Positions 11,235 through 23,375 of a DNA stretch of 64,000 nt are shown here, piece after piece. Origin of the DNA: Dasypus novemcinctus (taxonomy: Eukaryota > Chordata > Mammalia > Cingulata > Dasypodidae); NCBI RefSeq assembly GCF_030445035.2, contig NC_080682.1, positions 36,810,770 to 36,874,769 of the forward strand. Direction: 5' to 3'. Position 1 is the first letter of the stretch, and every line of letters begins with the position of its first letter. Both the position numbers and the translations under genes were made by a program. The notes beneath the pieces were generated by a model, which worked only from the letters and a program-made list of their open reading frames with translations, was not told where the DNA came from and made no database searches.

Positions 11235-11577
11235 GATGTAGGCTGAATGTGTATTCAAAGTTACATCCAGACAATGTGGGTGATATGTTAATTCAAACTT
11301 ACCTGGAACGTGGGTAATATGTTAATCCAAGATGAGCTGGTATTCAAACAGCTAAACCCTAAAAAACTTACAAAGAAAGTTTTCTTAACACCTAAACCTC
11401 TCCTGGCCCCACTATTTATGTCTCATATATAAATAATCTGAAGTCCCTACTTGAGGCTTGGCTTTTTGGACAGGAGTCCACCAGGCCAAGCCGGTCATAA
11501 TAAATCTTCCTTCTCAGAAAATTACTGCCTCCTAGCCTTCAGTACACATTCACTGAATCCTCTCTGCTTCCACTACA
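11235..11577 (+). mobile_element. 5' LTR (probable) of a second, related ERV
   Basis: The 3' boundary is fixed by ...CACTACA followed by TTTCC and a proline-type primer site. TATATAAA at 11426-11433 and AATAAA at 11499-11504 give a standard U3-R-U5 order. Two imperfect copies of a motif containing GTGGGTGATATGTTAATTCA / GTGGGTAATATGTTAATCCA lie in U3. The left edge is approximate. The R-U5 part is distantly similar to the LTRs at 2593 and 9356. Confidence 0.65.
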
Positions 11578-11582
11578 TTTCC

Positions 11583-11600
11583 TGGGGGCTTGCCCAGGAT
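11583..11600 (+). other. Primer-binding site, tRNA-Pro type (degenerate)
   Basis: TGGGGGCTTGCCCAGGAT matches the classic gammaretroviral proline site TGGGGGCTCGTCCGGGAT with three differences, two of them of the CpG-decay type. It sits five bases after the LTR end. Confidence 0.7.
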
Positions 11601-14600
11601 CACAATGAAGGCCAGAGAGAGCAGCATTTCATTACCCCTTTTGGTCACCTTCAAGGAAGCCAGGAGGGCCCAGGTGTACCGCAGCCCAGGGTACCCCTAG
11701 ACTCCTTTTAGTCCAGAAAGAGGTTATGGGCTCTGCCAGAACCCTCCCAGGAAAAAAAAAAAACAATTGGATGCACCAAAGAGTCTAAAGGAAATCCTGA
11801 GAACAAAAAAGGAGCTCCACATGGCAGATGGGTAAAACCTCTGGGGGCATAGTGTAAGGAAAGTCTAATTGTGAACATTAGAAAGGGACCTGATCAACTC
11901 CCAAGAGGACCCTAGTACCCCCAAAAGTTTGGGGTGAAGCCATCTTCTCCAGGACTGAAAAGGAAAAAAAAAAAAAAAAGCCTGATATTTGGTTTTACCT
12001 GACTGCAGGTTGGCATCTGGTTTGCTAGCACTAAGACAGTGAATGTTTGGTTACAGTGGGAGAGGCATTGATGGGTTTAAGTCCTATTCCCTACCTCCCT
12101 TTAAGAAAAAGGCCTGCTGCCTCTTATACCTTTATTTTGGCTGCTCTCCCTCTGTCTCCTTCTGCCACCATAGGAAATGAGACATGAGTATCCCAGGGCT
12201 TTCCACTGGGATGCATCCTGAAGAATTGGTCTAAATTTGAAAGATCTTGGTTACAGAAAAAATGAATTGGTTTATGTGATAAAGCTTATTCTGAATATGA
12301 ATTGAGCAATGGAAAAAATTTAGCCTGAAATGTCCTTTAATTTTAATGCTGGATTGTAATTGAACTTGTTTTTAAACAGCAAGGGTAGACAAAGAGTCCT
12401 GTTAAAAATTCCCTCTAGCTTAGGTTGCAATAATTAACTAGATGTAATTCAGGTCCCCCTGATATTCATTAAAGAAAGATAAGCTCATTCCCCCTATAGA
12501 CTATGATGGCCCTTCAAACAAGTTAAACAAAGAAACTTCATAAAAATAAAAGTAAAAAGTAGAAAACTCAAAAAAGTCCATACTGGAGAAACAAAAATTA
12601 TGAGTCAAATTTATGGGCTTTTTGTTTCTGTCTGTTTGCTGAGGCTGTTTAGTGTTTGTCCATTTATTTGATGCCAGTGTATGTTTTCATGCCCCTTGAT
12701 GGTGGTATTGAATTGTGTGAAATGGTGAACTTTGGCTAGGATGGAACTCTGGAATGCCAGGTCAGTTGATTAAAATGGTGTCTCTTCATTCTTCCAAGAA
12801 TGATAAGCATGCCTTCTGGCTTGCCAGTGAGTCCCCATGAGATTTGCTTTTCAGGAATTGGGAAGTTGTCCCTGTTGCTGGTCCACATGGCCAAAGAACA
12901 GCCTCTGTGTGGAACCCTGAACTCCAGTTAAAAATGGCATTTTAAAAAAAAGCTCTAAAACCTAGAAACCACATGTTGTGTCTCCTTAAAGAAATGAGGA
13001 AATAAACCTCAAACTTCTCAGTTTAAACTCAGTCATACCTAAAAAAGTGTGAATAGTAATCAAAATGTTAAAAAAAACATCATGTGTCAGCAATTAATTA
13101 AGGTCAAAGAATTCCTAAAAATGCTAAATATATAAAATTCTTCTCTTTTAATCTCTGAGTAACCTTGTGTTCAACTTTGAAATCTGTGTTTAGCTTTGTC
13201 AGTTTGCTTGTGCCTAGGAAATCAGATTTGGGATTCACCTGTTACAAGTTGGATAACAGTAAAAGATAAACTAAAAATGAATTTTAAATTCCCATACTGT
13301 TTAGCTAGTAGATTTAATGCATAAATCACAAGTGAAATTTATTTAATTGCTGGAAAAAACAGAAAAACTACAAAAGGTGTTACTAATAAAATTGATTTAA
13401 TTACTTAGTTAATAAATAAAGGTGCCCAAATTAATTTCAAGTAAAAACTTTCTAGAAACTAAGAGTTGAAATCATTGTATAAGTACCTTTATATATAAAA
13501 CTGTAATAAAAAATTAATAACTGAAATTATTACAGCAGAGTAGATGTAGCCTAAATTTCAGCTTTTGTAATGGTAATTATAAACTGAGTTTGCCTTTGTT
13601 TATGGTTACTGCAAGTCTTGCCCCACCCCTTGCCTCTGCTTACACTTCTGAAGCAAAGAAAATTTGTATCATAGCATTGGAAACATTTTGTTTATAAGCC
13701 ATTATTTAAGAAAACCACAAAGGGGGGACACTATGAACCCCTAGTCTAGAAAAGCCCACAAAGAAAAGCCTTCAGGGAGATCTTTCAAGTGTTGTTTTAC
13801 AGTTGAACTACTTTTGTAAAAAAAAAAAAAAGGGAAGTTTTAAGTAACTAAGTTGTGTTTCTGGGTCAAACTGTTTATGTCTGCCTATTTGCTCAGAGTA
13901 TATCTTCATACATCAGGATAATAATATCAAATTAACAAATAATTATTTAAAAAACTCTGTTCAAATTGATAAAAATTAAATTTGCAATTATATATGTAAT
14001 AAATATTCATAGAACCCAAATTAGGCTAAGCAGTATGTAAAGATCATAAAGAAATATAAATATAAAAACTTTGGGAAAGGGGAAAAAAATTTCCTGAGCT
14101 CTTTGACCTGCACATCCCCCAGGACCTTCTCTTTACAAGAGTTCTGAGGGAGGGGACAGGTTTGGCAGATTAAAACTATCTTCTAGGCTGGGGAATTAAG
14201 TCAGTTTTTCCTGTAGTTCCCCATTTTAAACCTTTTAACAGACTTAAATAAGGGTAATTACTAATCCAAATTTCAGTAAGTAAAGGAAAAGTACTTAAAA
14301 GCTATGAAAAAAACATTACTAAATTATAATTAAAGCAATTAATTAATTATAATATATTCCACAGCCTAGAAGTCAGTATACTTTTAAAATTATTCATGGT
14401 CTTAGCATTATATCAAAGATGAGAGGTTTTATCCCCCTGTAAAAAAATGAAAAAAATTATTTGTATAAACTATAACAGTTTCAATTTATTTAGCTTGGAG
14501 ATAATCTCTTTGGTTTATAAAATACTAAGTTAATGAATTAACATTATGCATATTAATTTTTTACTATGATAAAATTCTAAGTTCATATCTAATGTAATTA

Positions 14601-16086
14601 ATTTGAAAAAAAAAAAAAAAGAAATCTGCTCTCTCCTAAATGCTTGAAGTAAAATCCATTGGTAGCTAATTGTAAACTAACCAGTCTGTATACCAGTCTG
14701 TATATTCATGGTTAATTATAAAGAGTTTGTAAAACCATCTTCTAAACTGAAGCATTTAAATAGCTGGTTCTAAAAAAATATTTTTAATAAAATCCTAAAT
14801 TGATGGTAACAGCAAAAACTAACTTCGCACCAATAAAACCTGTCTGGAAGTCACCTCAATGTGCATATTCAAGTTCCAATTCCATTGGAAAAATTCAGTA
14901 TTCATTTTATAAATAGAAAAAGTAGGTTTTCCTCTACTGCTAAAGTAAAAAACTTGTGCAATTTATATCTTCATGGTAAAAGTATAGAATTAAAAATAAA
15001 AGTAATAAAAGTTCATTTAATATAGAACACATTGCATTAAAAATGTTTAAAAGATATATGAAAATCAAAAGACAAACTTCAGCATTGTCAAACTCTCTTA
15101 ATCATTCAAACCAGTTGTCCAATACCCTACAGGGTACTTCTATACATAAGTTATTGACTAAATTGGTCACTGACCCTTAAAACAATAAAAGTATCTACTA
15201 CATCTCTGGTTGTGCTCCTGAAGTGGATGGTAACTACTTTGCAGTTTCAAACTCCTGCAGCAGCCAACCGTGGCTCAGTACAGCCAAATATACAACAGAT
15301 ATCATCTCCAGACTGGCACAGTTTCATAGTGCCAAAGCACGCTATGCACCAGGCTGGTGAAATACTGGAATCTACATTCTTAGCTTCTCTCTAGGGTCAA
15401 TAGTGCTGCAACTTTTGTAGAAAGCATGCAAAGTGGAGCAATGAATACCAGAGTACTGTGAGAAAAACTTAAACACAATTGGCACTATAGCTTGATCCAA
15501 TGGAGAGATACCCTGTACGGTATTGCAAACCTGAAACTTAAACTATTAATTGCAGCTCAAGGAGAAAGTTATGCTTTGAGTAGTACATTAATTAGTATTA
15601 AATACTGTACCTATATCCTATTCTAAATATATGTCTGATGATTATGGTAATACTTCTAGTAAATCATATGCAGAAAAACATTGAACATGTTAAAAGTCCT
15701 GGTCAACTTCATTTTCTAAGTAATTAATAAACATGTCTGTAAAATTTTTAAAAAATGGCCACCTTGCCTGAAAACAGTGGGACCAACAGCCCTTTTAATT
15801 AAAAAACCATGGAATTAACTTGGGGGCAACTTCTCACAATCTTTACCCCACACAAGATGAAAAATGTGCTTAAGCCCAGCACTACCAGTAGCTTACAGGT
15901 AGATGGTTAATTAATAACAGGCTCAATTACTAAAAACTCCTGAGGTGCAAAGAAAGGTGTGTTGAACTATCAACCCAGGCACCCTACCACTGGTAAAGGG
16001 ACCGAAGTCAAATTATGAAGAACCCTTCTGCACTCTTGCCTTGATACTCTTTACCAAAACTACTCAAGCAAGTCAGATCTATTTAT
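11601..16086 (+). mobile_element. Second ERV interior, plus strand, non-coding
   Basis: Homologous over most of its length to the minus-strand interior of the 2593-9833 provirus and to 39005-44065. No long ORF; the 60-codon frame at 15212-15394 corresponds to the 4392-4613 frame of the provirus. A polypurine-like run AAAGGGGGGACA occurs near 13720. No 3' LTR was found before the L1 that starts near 16087, so the element looks truncated. It is older than the provirus, judging from its decayed primer site and frequent small differences. Confidence 0.65.
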
Positions 16087-16552
16087 TGAGACCAGTGTGG
16101 TGACCTCATATGTGTTCTATCTTGGAAAAAGATCATGAGCACTTGAGAAGAATGTATAATTACTGATTTAGGATGCAACATTCTGTCTATCTGCTAGGTC
16201 TAGCTCCTTTTTCATATTGTGTAATTTGTCTTTATCTTTATTGATCTTTTGTCTGGTTTTTCTATCTAATGATATAGGGGGGGTCTTGAAGTCTCCAATG
16301 ATTATTATAGAGATCTTTATTTATCCCTTTAGTTTTGCCAGAGTTTACCTCATGTATTTTGGGGCATCTTGGCTAGATGGACAAATATTTATGACTGTTA
16401 TTTCTTCCTGGTGGATTGTCCATTTTGTTACTATATAATGGCCTTCTGTATCTCTTACAATTTTTTTTTTTTGCATTTAAAGTCTGTTTTGTCTGTTATT
16501 GCTATAGCTACCCCTGCTCTTTTTTGATTAATGTTTGAGTGAACTATCTTTT
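16087..16552 (-). mobile_element. L1 fragment, ORF2 endonuclease part, left of the WBP11 insertion
   Basis: On the minus strand it reads as old L1 ORF2 amino-terminal sequence with many breaks. It ends at the 17-bp target site of the WBP11 retrocopy and resumes at 19303. Confidence 0.7.
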
Positions 16553-16569
16553 CCCAACCTTTCAATTTC
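16553..16569. repeat. Target-site duplication, left copy
   Basis: CCCAACCTTTCAATTTC, repeated exactly at 19286-19302, flanks the WBP11 retrocopy. The long direct repeat and adjoining poly(T) are the mark of L1-mediated retroposition. Confidence 0.95.
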
Positions 16570-17862
16570 TTTTTTTTTTTTGTTGTTGGTTTAGAACATT
16601 TATTTATTTATTTTCCATGAAGCACTCAAAGTTTAGGTCAGTGGGAAATAGTTTAATCAAAGAATTGTACATTTTCTTCCCACGAATCCTGCTTTGTATT
16701 AGGAAATGACATTGTGATCCATTCCACTACAAGTAAAATATTACAAAATATTTACACGAAAATACTTAAAATAACTCAGAACCCAAAAGCCAAGATGGGG
16801 TAAATAAACCATTTCATCAGAATCTCTACTCCAGTGCCCACAGCACACGAGAGAGGAGAGTGAAAACAAATAAGTAACTAAGATCCCCCTGGTCACATGT
16901 TTCAAAAGAACTGGAGAGGAAAAGAAATGGGATGGAAATGGTGATATGAAAAGGAATGGATGTTAGCAGCATTGCTTCAATAGTCAATCTATTCTCAATG
17001 AAATGCCCTCTCTTATATGCAGTAAATTCTGACAAAGGGTAAACTTTAGGATATTCTTTGCACTGAAATAAGAAAACACCCTGACAGTGGAAGTAGCTCT
17101 TTCACCTATCCTTAACAAGAGCCTCTTCTTCCATGAACCACTGAAGTGAACAGAAGCCTGTAATCGTATCAAAAGCTGTCACAGCAGTCCTTCCATCTCT
17201 TTCATGAAAGCTTCATATACGTCATCCTTAGTTTGCACTGAGACAGGAACAGAAGGACCAGATTTGGGGGCTGCTTTGGCAAGAGGCACAGCAGAATCAT
17301 CCTCTGACTTTCTTTGGGGAGCAGCAGTAGCCCCTTTATTCTCCCGACGTACCCTCAGTGCAGTGGGCACAAATCGAGTAATCTCTACCTTGGGATTAGT
17401 GATCTGTGGCTTGGCACTGATGGTTGCTGTGGCTTTCTTCTCAATGGTGGCTGCACTGGTATCATCTGCCTTGGGTCGCTGAATCAAATTGGGTGGGGCA
17501 CTTAAAACCCCTGGGTTAGGCAAGGGCGCTGGTGGGAAAAGCCCAGGTGGGGCAGGTCCAAGTGGAGGCACCAAAGGTGGGCGCATCATGCCAGGACGAG
17601 GTGGAGGGATACCTGGAGGTGCAGGGGGAGGTAGCCTTGGTGGAGGTCCCCGAGGAGGAGGGCCAGGAGGCAGACCTGGAGGTGGACCAGGGGGAGTGCC
17701 AGGGGGTCGGCCTGGTGGAGGTCCTGGAGGTAAAAGTCGAGGCAAAGGCCCTCGGAGTCCTGGCATTCCAGGTGGTCTCAGGAATGGAGGAGCTCCTGGA
17801 GGTGGCCCAGGAGGAAGGCCTGTAGGTGGTCCAGGTGGCCGTAAAGGTGGTGCAGGTGGTGG

Positions 17863-17865
17863 TCA
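17863..17865 (-). other. Premature stop, WBP11 codon 414
   Basis: TGA interrupts a PPPL-PPP run where glycine (GGA) is expected, a single-base change. The frame downstream runs open to the natural stop at 17179. Confidence 0.85.
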
Positions 17866-17994
17866 AAGAGGAGGTGGTCCAGGCATGGGAGGTGCTTGTA
17901 TCTGAGAAGGAGGAACAGACTGTGGAGGAGCCTGCTGTTGTGAAGAAGCTGTAGATGTGCCGTCAGAAAGAGATTCTTCTTTATGCTGTTTTTG

Positions 17995-17997
17995 TCA
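17995..17997 (-). other. Premature stop, WBP11 codon 370
   Basis: TGA follows SEAEKQ, where the family has serine. It is in the same frame as the stops at codons 243 and 414. Confidence 0.85.
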
Positions 17998-18375
17998 CTG
18001 CTTTTCTGCTTCAGAATCATCAGAATCATCATCATCATCATCCTCTGAAAATTCCTCTACTTCTCGTTCCTCCTCTGGGATTTCCTGACCTGCCATTCGA
18101 AGCATCATGGCTTGAAGAGGAGTCAGTTCCTTCATGGTCTTCTTTTTTTTCCTTGACTTTCTAGGCATATCTGCAAATCGTACACTCAGACCTGACTTTT
18201 TTCCTTCATTGTTGTCTCTCTCATTATCATCACGGTGCACAAATTCATCCCCCTCACTTTCTCCATCTGATCTGTCAGTGTCACTGTCATCAGTGCTGTC
18301 ATCATGCTTATCCTGATCCATGTCCTCAGGATAGCCATCATCCTCACTGGTGCTGGAAACATCATCATCATGACC

Positions 18376-18378
18376 TCA
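18376..18378 (-). other. Premature stop, WBP11 codon 243
   Basis: TGA follows ...PELAQ, where a CGA arginine codon is expected; this is a CpG-type change. It leaves a 242-codon amino-terminal frame (18376-19104). Confidence 0.85.
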
Positions 18379-19285
18379 CTGAGCAAGTTCAGGACTATAT
18401 AACATATCTTCATCTCTCCTACGAGGAGGAAGATCTAGGGCAAAGCCCACTTTACGGCCATACATCTGCAAGACTTGAGGAGGAGGTGGACCAGGGGGAG
18501 GACCAGGAGGTTTTCTGCCAGGGGGCAAACGTGGAACACCATGTCCAAGAAGAGGAAGTATAGAAACTGCCTGAGTTGGAGGTCCATAGGCTGAAGTCTT
18601 CTTAAGGATGGAAGGTGGCTGGGCACCAGGAAGTGGAATGTCCTGGATCAAGATGTTGGAAGGAGCATGGGGCATATCTGGCAAAGGAATACTTTCAACT
18701 TCCACGTGCTGAGCTTTCTTGACAGCATCAAAATACTGGCTAAGTTGAGCCCTCTTCTGTTCATATTCTACTTCTAACTTTCTCAATTCTTTGTAAATAT
18801 CTGGATTCTCCTTTTTGTAGAGTCGTAGAATACGTTCAAAGGTTTCACGCAGCTTTTTACGTTTGTCTTTCAGCACCTTCTCATTTAACTGTGGCTGTTG
18901 CACAGGGTTAAATTCCATTTCATCCAATTTCTCCATGTCCCGGATAATCTGCTTGGGATCCTTCATCTTCAAAACTGCAGCTCGTACCATCATGCGTTGT
19001 TTTTTGTTCTTCTTTAATTCTCTTTTCCGGCCTTCCTTTCGGGCCTGGTCTGTGGGGTTCATAAATTTTCCACTCTTGGTGGATGATGTAGATCTCCGTC
19101 CCATGTTTAAAATCTGTATCGTTTACTTGTTTAAAAAAAAAAACACACAAAACACTTCTGCTGAATTCCCGGGACTTCTAGAGGCGAGGTATGGCGGTTT
19201 CTGGCCTCTTTTACTTTGTAGGGGTCTTCACCTCGGCCCCTCGGTCAGCCCTCAGCCACCGCCATCTTGAAACCTCGCGCTCCTC

Positions 19286-19302
19286 CCCAACCTTTCAATT
19301 TC
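19286..19302. repeat. Target-site duplication, right copy
   Basis: Exact repeat of 16553-16569. Confidence 0.95.
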
Positions 19303-21897
19303 AGCTTGTTTGTATCTCCGGTTTTAAGATGATTCTCTTTTAGGTAGCATATGGATGGCTCGTGTTTTTTCTTTTATCCATTCTGTCATCCTATAGGTTT
19401 TGATTGAGGAGTTTAATGCATTCATATTCAATGATATTACTCTAAATGCACTATTTACTTCCTCCATTTTATTTTTTCACTTTTACATGTCATATCTTAT
19501 TTTGTCTCCCTTTTTATTCTTTTGGTTACCCTTTCTGCTAGTCTTGCCTTAATGCTCTCCTCCATGCTTCTCTCTCCTGTCTTTCTTTTAGGCTCTAAGT
19601 CTCCCTCTAATACTTCTGGCAAATATGGATTACTTTTTATGAACGCTCTTAGATTCTGTTTATTTGTGAATATTTGAAGAGCATATTTGAAGGGCAATTT
19701 TGCCAGATAAAGAATTATTCCTTTTCATTTTTGGAATTATATCATACCACTGTCTTCCTGCCTCCATGGTTTTTGCTGAGAAATCTATACTAAGTCTCAC
19801 ATCCCTTGTATGTGATGGTTTTCTTCTGCTTTGCTGTTCTCTGAATTTTCTTTTTATCTTTGACATCTGACATTTTGAATAGCATGTGTCTTGGAGGAGG
19901 TATATTCTCATTTATTCTAGTTGGGGTACAATGCACTTTCTTAGACATGTAACTTCATTTCTTTCATGAGAGTTGGGAAATTTCCAGCTATTATTTTCTT
20001 AAATACTCTTTCTGTCTCTTTTCCCTTCTCTTCTACTGGAACTCCCATGCTACATATGTTTCTGTGCTTCATGTTATCTTTAAACTTCCTGAGCCATTAT
20101 TCAGTTTTTCCCATTCTTTTCTCTGTTTTTCTCTTCAACATCAGCTGTTCTGTCTTCTTCATCACATAGTCTTTCTTCTATCATTTTGAGTCTGCTGTTG
20201 TATGCTTTAATGCGGTTTAGATCCCATTACCTATTTGGTCTTTCTTTCCCATAGGCTCTGTTATTTTTCTATTCAGGTTTTCATAGTGTTCTTTGTGCTC
20301 CTTCAGTGTCTTCTTGATGTCCTTTATCTCTCTAATCATATTGTCTTTCAACTCATTACTTTACTTTTTGAAATTTGTATGAATCTTGTTGATTAGTTAT
20401 ATCAAATCCTGTGTCTTTCTGGGGCTTTGATATAATCCTCTGCCTGGATCATTTTTTCCATCTTCTTAGTATGGCCTCTATTTTTTTGCTGATGTCTAGG
20501 CATCTGATTAAGATGTGAGCTTATTCGGTTGCTCAATTTCTTTCTCTTGCATAGTGATTTATTTGTAGAAGGCTGTGGGTTACTGTCATTCTTTGATTCT
20601 TGGTTCAGTGTGTTCTGGTCTTTAGGATTGTCCCTGATACTTGTACAAATCTTGGCCCTGGACCCAGTAATGGGTTGTATACCTGCTTCTAAGGACATTT
20701 GGTAGGGAGGATATGAAGGCCAGATAAAGTCAATCTTACTTATTTTACTTTTAATTTTCTCACATGCACTCCCTTGGTTCACCAGCATTTTAGCAGCCCT
20801 CTCAGCTCAAACCCTGGTCAGAGTGTGTTTCCTCAAACACCAACAGCACAATGTGATTGAGGCTATTCAGAGTCTCACAATTCAAACTTTCTTAGATGCT
20901 GTTCTCCAACCTTACTGCCTGCCCCTTCCCTTTTTCCAGGTAGGAAATTGCTGGGGTTTAAATGTGGGAAGAATCTTGTCCAGCAAATCTCAAATGCATG
21001 AAGAAAGCACATGTATACACTGCAGTCATATGCTCAGAGAAGCTACTTTTATTAGTTTTCTCCCTTTATATATTCCCATGTTCCTAGCCTTGATGCAGAT
21101 TTAACAGTGGGTCATAACTCACGAATATATCTTCCAGGTCAATCATAAGCATGTCTAACCTAGTACAGCTTGTGATTAAATGTCTTATTGTGTGTTTACA
21201 GCAAGCTATGTTCTGAACATCACAGTCACTTTCATCTCCCTTCATACTCAACAAATTCCTATGGGTACTACATGACTTACAAGGCTCCTCACTCAGACAT
21301 GATGGTGATGGTTATCTTTGACCATCTGTGCTCAGGGTCTTCCTTGAACTTCCTTCAGCATCTCACAGAGGCAGCCTTGTTTGTCATGGGAAATAATTCC
21401 ACTCTCCTCTGCCTCCTCAACAACCAGTCCCAAAGCAGTAGAGAGTGATTGAAAAGATCAGATCTCTTTAGTCCCATGTCGGCTCCCAAGGCAAACAATG
21501 ATGTGGCCTGACCTGACCTGGAAGTGCTTGTGGGACACATCAGACCAAATTTATCAGCCAGAACCTGAATCACCTCTCTCTCTCTCTCATTTCCAGGGAA
21601 GGTGGATCCCTGCAGGCTCTTCTATCCATAGCCACTGGCAAGAGGTCAGAGAATTCAAAGCTGCCTGCTAAAAGGGTGGGGGAAAGGGTGCTGGCAGTTG
21701 TAGCTGCAGCTTCTACCCACAGTCTTTCTGTCAAGATTCTCTTCCTATATCCCTCTTTCTTCAGAGTAGTTTACACCTTCCCTAGGTGACTTAAGTGCTA
21801 GAACATTTTCCCCAATCCATTTCTGCCTGTCTTCTAGATATTTTTCTGGGAGAGAAATGAGTTCTGTGTCTCTCTAATCCACAATCTTCCTGGAAGA
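19303..21897 (-). mobile_element. L1, 5' part (ORF2 start, ORF1, 5' end)
   Basis: Continues the L1 of 16087-16552. Reading leftwards from 21897: a GGAAGATTGTGGATTAGAGA start typical of L1 5' ends, ORF1-like sequence (about 19500-20800; e.g. the A-rich segment coding ACCATGGAGGCAGGAAGACA near 19770), then ORF2 endonuclease sequence near 19430. All frames are broken, so the copy is old and inactive. Confidence 0.7.
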
Positions 21898-22594
21898 CTC
21901 ATTGACCTGTGCTTTCTTGTACTGTCTATTATACATTCTCATCTTGACACAAAGTGCTTTCCACTTCCATCACCAGCACTGTTCACAATGTGAATTTCTG
22001 CAATTTGGGTAGAAAGCAATTTTTCTCTTACTTGAACAATCTTGCATTCACAGTCAATGTTCAGTGTGCCCAACTTTGATGTATCAGAGAAAAAGCTTTC
22101 ATCTGTGGCAGGGAGAGAGCAGTGTCTGAGCCCAAGAGCAGCAAGGTTATTGAGGGTGGGGTGATGTCTCACCTGCTGCAGTAATGAGAGTTGTCAGTCA
22201 TGAATTGTATATATGAGTGATTGTTACAATTAAGTCTAGTCCCAGGAAGAAGAGCTGGTACAGCCTCAGTTGCAGCCATTGGCCAAGAAGACTTCATTCA
22301 TCTTCCTTGAGCCCTAGCAAGGGTTGAAAAGGAAAAATTTTAATGAGAGGAAGGTGAAAATGAGATAGGGGAATGGAGTCCCAAAATGTTTTGATTATTA
22401 ATTTTTTAAAGCACACAAGAATTTTACATTTATTCAATGTTATCATATAATACATTTCAGTTTCCAACTATCCCAAATTAACTTTTATAGCACTTCCCCC
22501 AACCCCATAATCAATAAAAGGTCATCCTCCCCTGTTTTGGTTGTCAAATCTCTTTACTTCCTTTATTTTATTTTATTTTATTTTATTTTAATAA
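21898..22594. other. Unassigned stretch ending in a (TTTTA)n run
   Basis: No gene recognised. A simple (TTTTA)n repeat occupies about 22561-22590 and may be the reverse-strand tail of the L1 fragment that follows. Confidence 0.45.
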
Positions 22595-23375
22595 TCTTTT
22601 TTAAAGTTAACAGATCATATAAAATTTACATTAAAAAACATAAGAGGTTCCCAAATATCCCACTCCCCACCCCCCATCCCATTATATTTTAATTATATTT
22701 TTAAAGGTACATAGATCACAAAAGCATGTTACACTTAAAAATATAAGAGGTTTCTATATACCCCCACACCCTACCCCACTCTTCCCACATCAATAACCTC
22801 ATTCATCATTGAGGTACATTCATTTGGTGAATAAATTTTGGTAAATACATTTGGTGAATACATTTTGGAGCACTGCTGCAGCACATGGATAATAGTTTAC
22901 ATTGTAGTTTACACTCTCCCCCAGTACATTCAGTACATACAGCATCTGTCCCTGCAATATCATTTAGGATAACTCCAAATTCCAAAAATGCCCCCACATC
23001 ACATCTCTTCTTGTCTCTCCCTGCCCTCAGCAAATACTGTGGCCACTTTCTCCACATCAATGGTACAATTTCTTCCATTACTAATCATAATAGTTCTATA
23101 GTAGAATATCAGTCAGTCCACTTTAATCCGTATTTTATTCCTCCATCCTGTGGACCCTGGGATGATGATGTCCACTCCACCTCTATATTGACAGGGGGCT
23201 TAGATTCCACATGGATGATGGATGCAATTCTCCTGCATGCAGTTGTAGGCACTCTTGGTTTGCTGGGGTGGTGGTGGACTATCTTTACCTCCTTGTTAAC
23301 TGACCTGGGTATATTTACTTCCCTTAATCTAGAACAGTCCCTCTCCCATCCCCATTCCTACCCCTTGCCTTTTAT
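22595..23375 (-). mobile_element. L1 3'-UTR fragment (armadillo subfamily)
   Basis: Minus-strand copy of a repeat found at least eight times in the window. Diagnostic sequences are TAAGAGGTTCCCA near the tail, TTTTGGAGCACTGCTGCA and CCACTTTCTCCACATCAATG. The link to L1 is seen at 37030-39000, where a related 3' UTR is contiguous with ORF2. The 182-codon plus frame at 22885-23433 is not a gene. Confidence 0.7.

Larger units (their letters stand above)
16570..19285 (-). pseudogene. WBP11: WBP11 processed pseudogene (WW domain-binding protein 11)
   Basis: A full-length retrocopy of the WBP11 mRNA on the minus strand. WBP11 is a nuclear, proline-rich splicing-associated protein that binds WW domains and PP1. 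CDS-equivalent 17179-19104 has 641 codons plus stop, the length I recall for the mammalian protein. Visible features: amino-terminal MGRRSTSSTKSGKF, basic coiled region, acidic Asp/Ser/Glu tract (about codons 340-370), PGPPPGPPP-rich regions, and the conserved carboxyl end KEMEGLL. There are no introns. The 3' UTR with overlapping AATAAA motifs and a short poly(A) tract ends at 16570; the 5' UTR (19105-19285) is GC-rich and also retained. Three in-frame stops occur (codons 243, 370, 414) but no frameshift, so it cannot make the full protein. It carries no promoter I can see and sits inside an L1. Confidence 0.96.

Noticed and set aside
17489-17905. 138-codon Gly-rich plus-strand frame
   Set aside because: It is the antisense of the WBP11 proline-rich region (GGN opposite CCN codons).
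17179-19104. Functional WBP11 gene
   Set aside because: The real gene has introns. This copy is intronless, has a poly(A) tract and 17-bp target duplications, and contains three in-frame stops.
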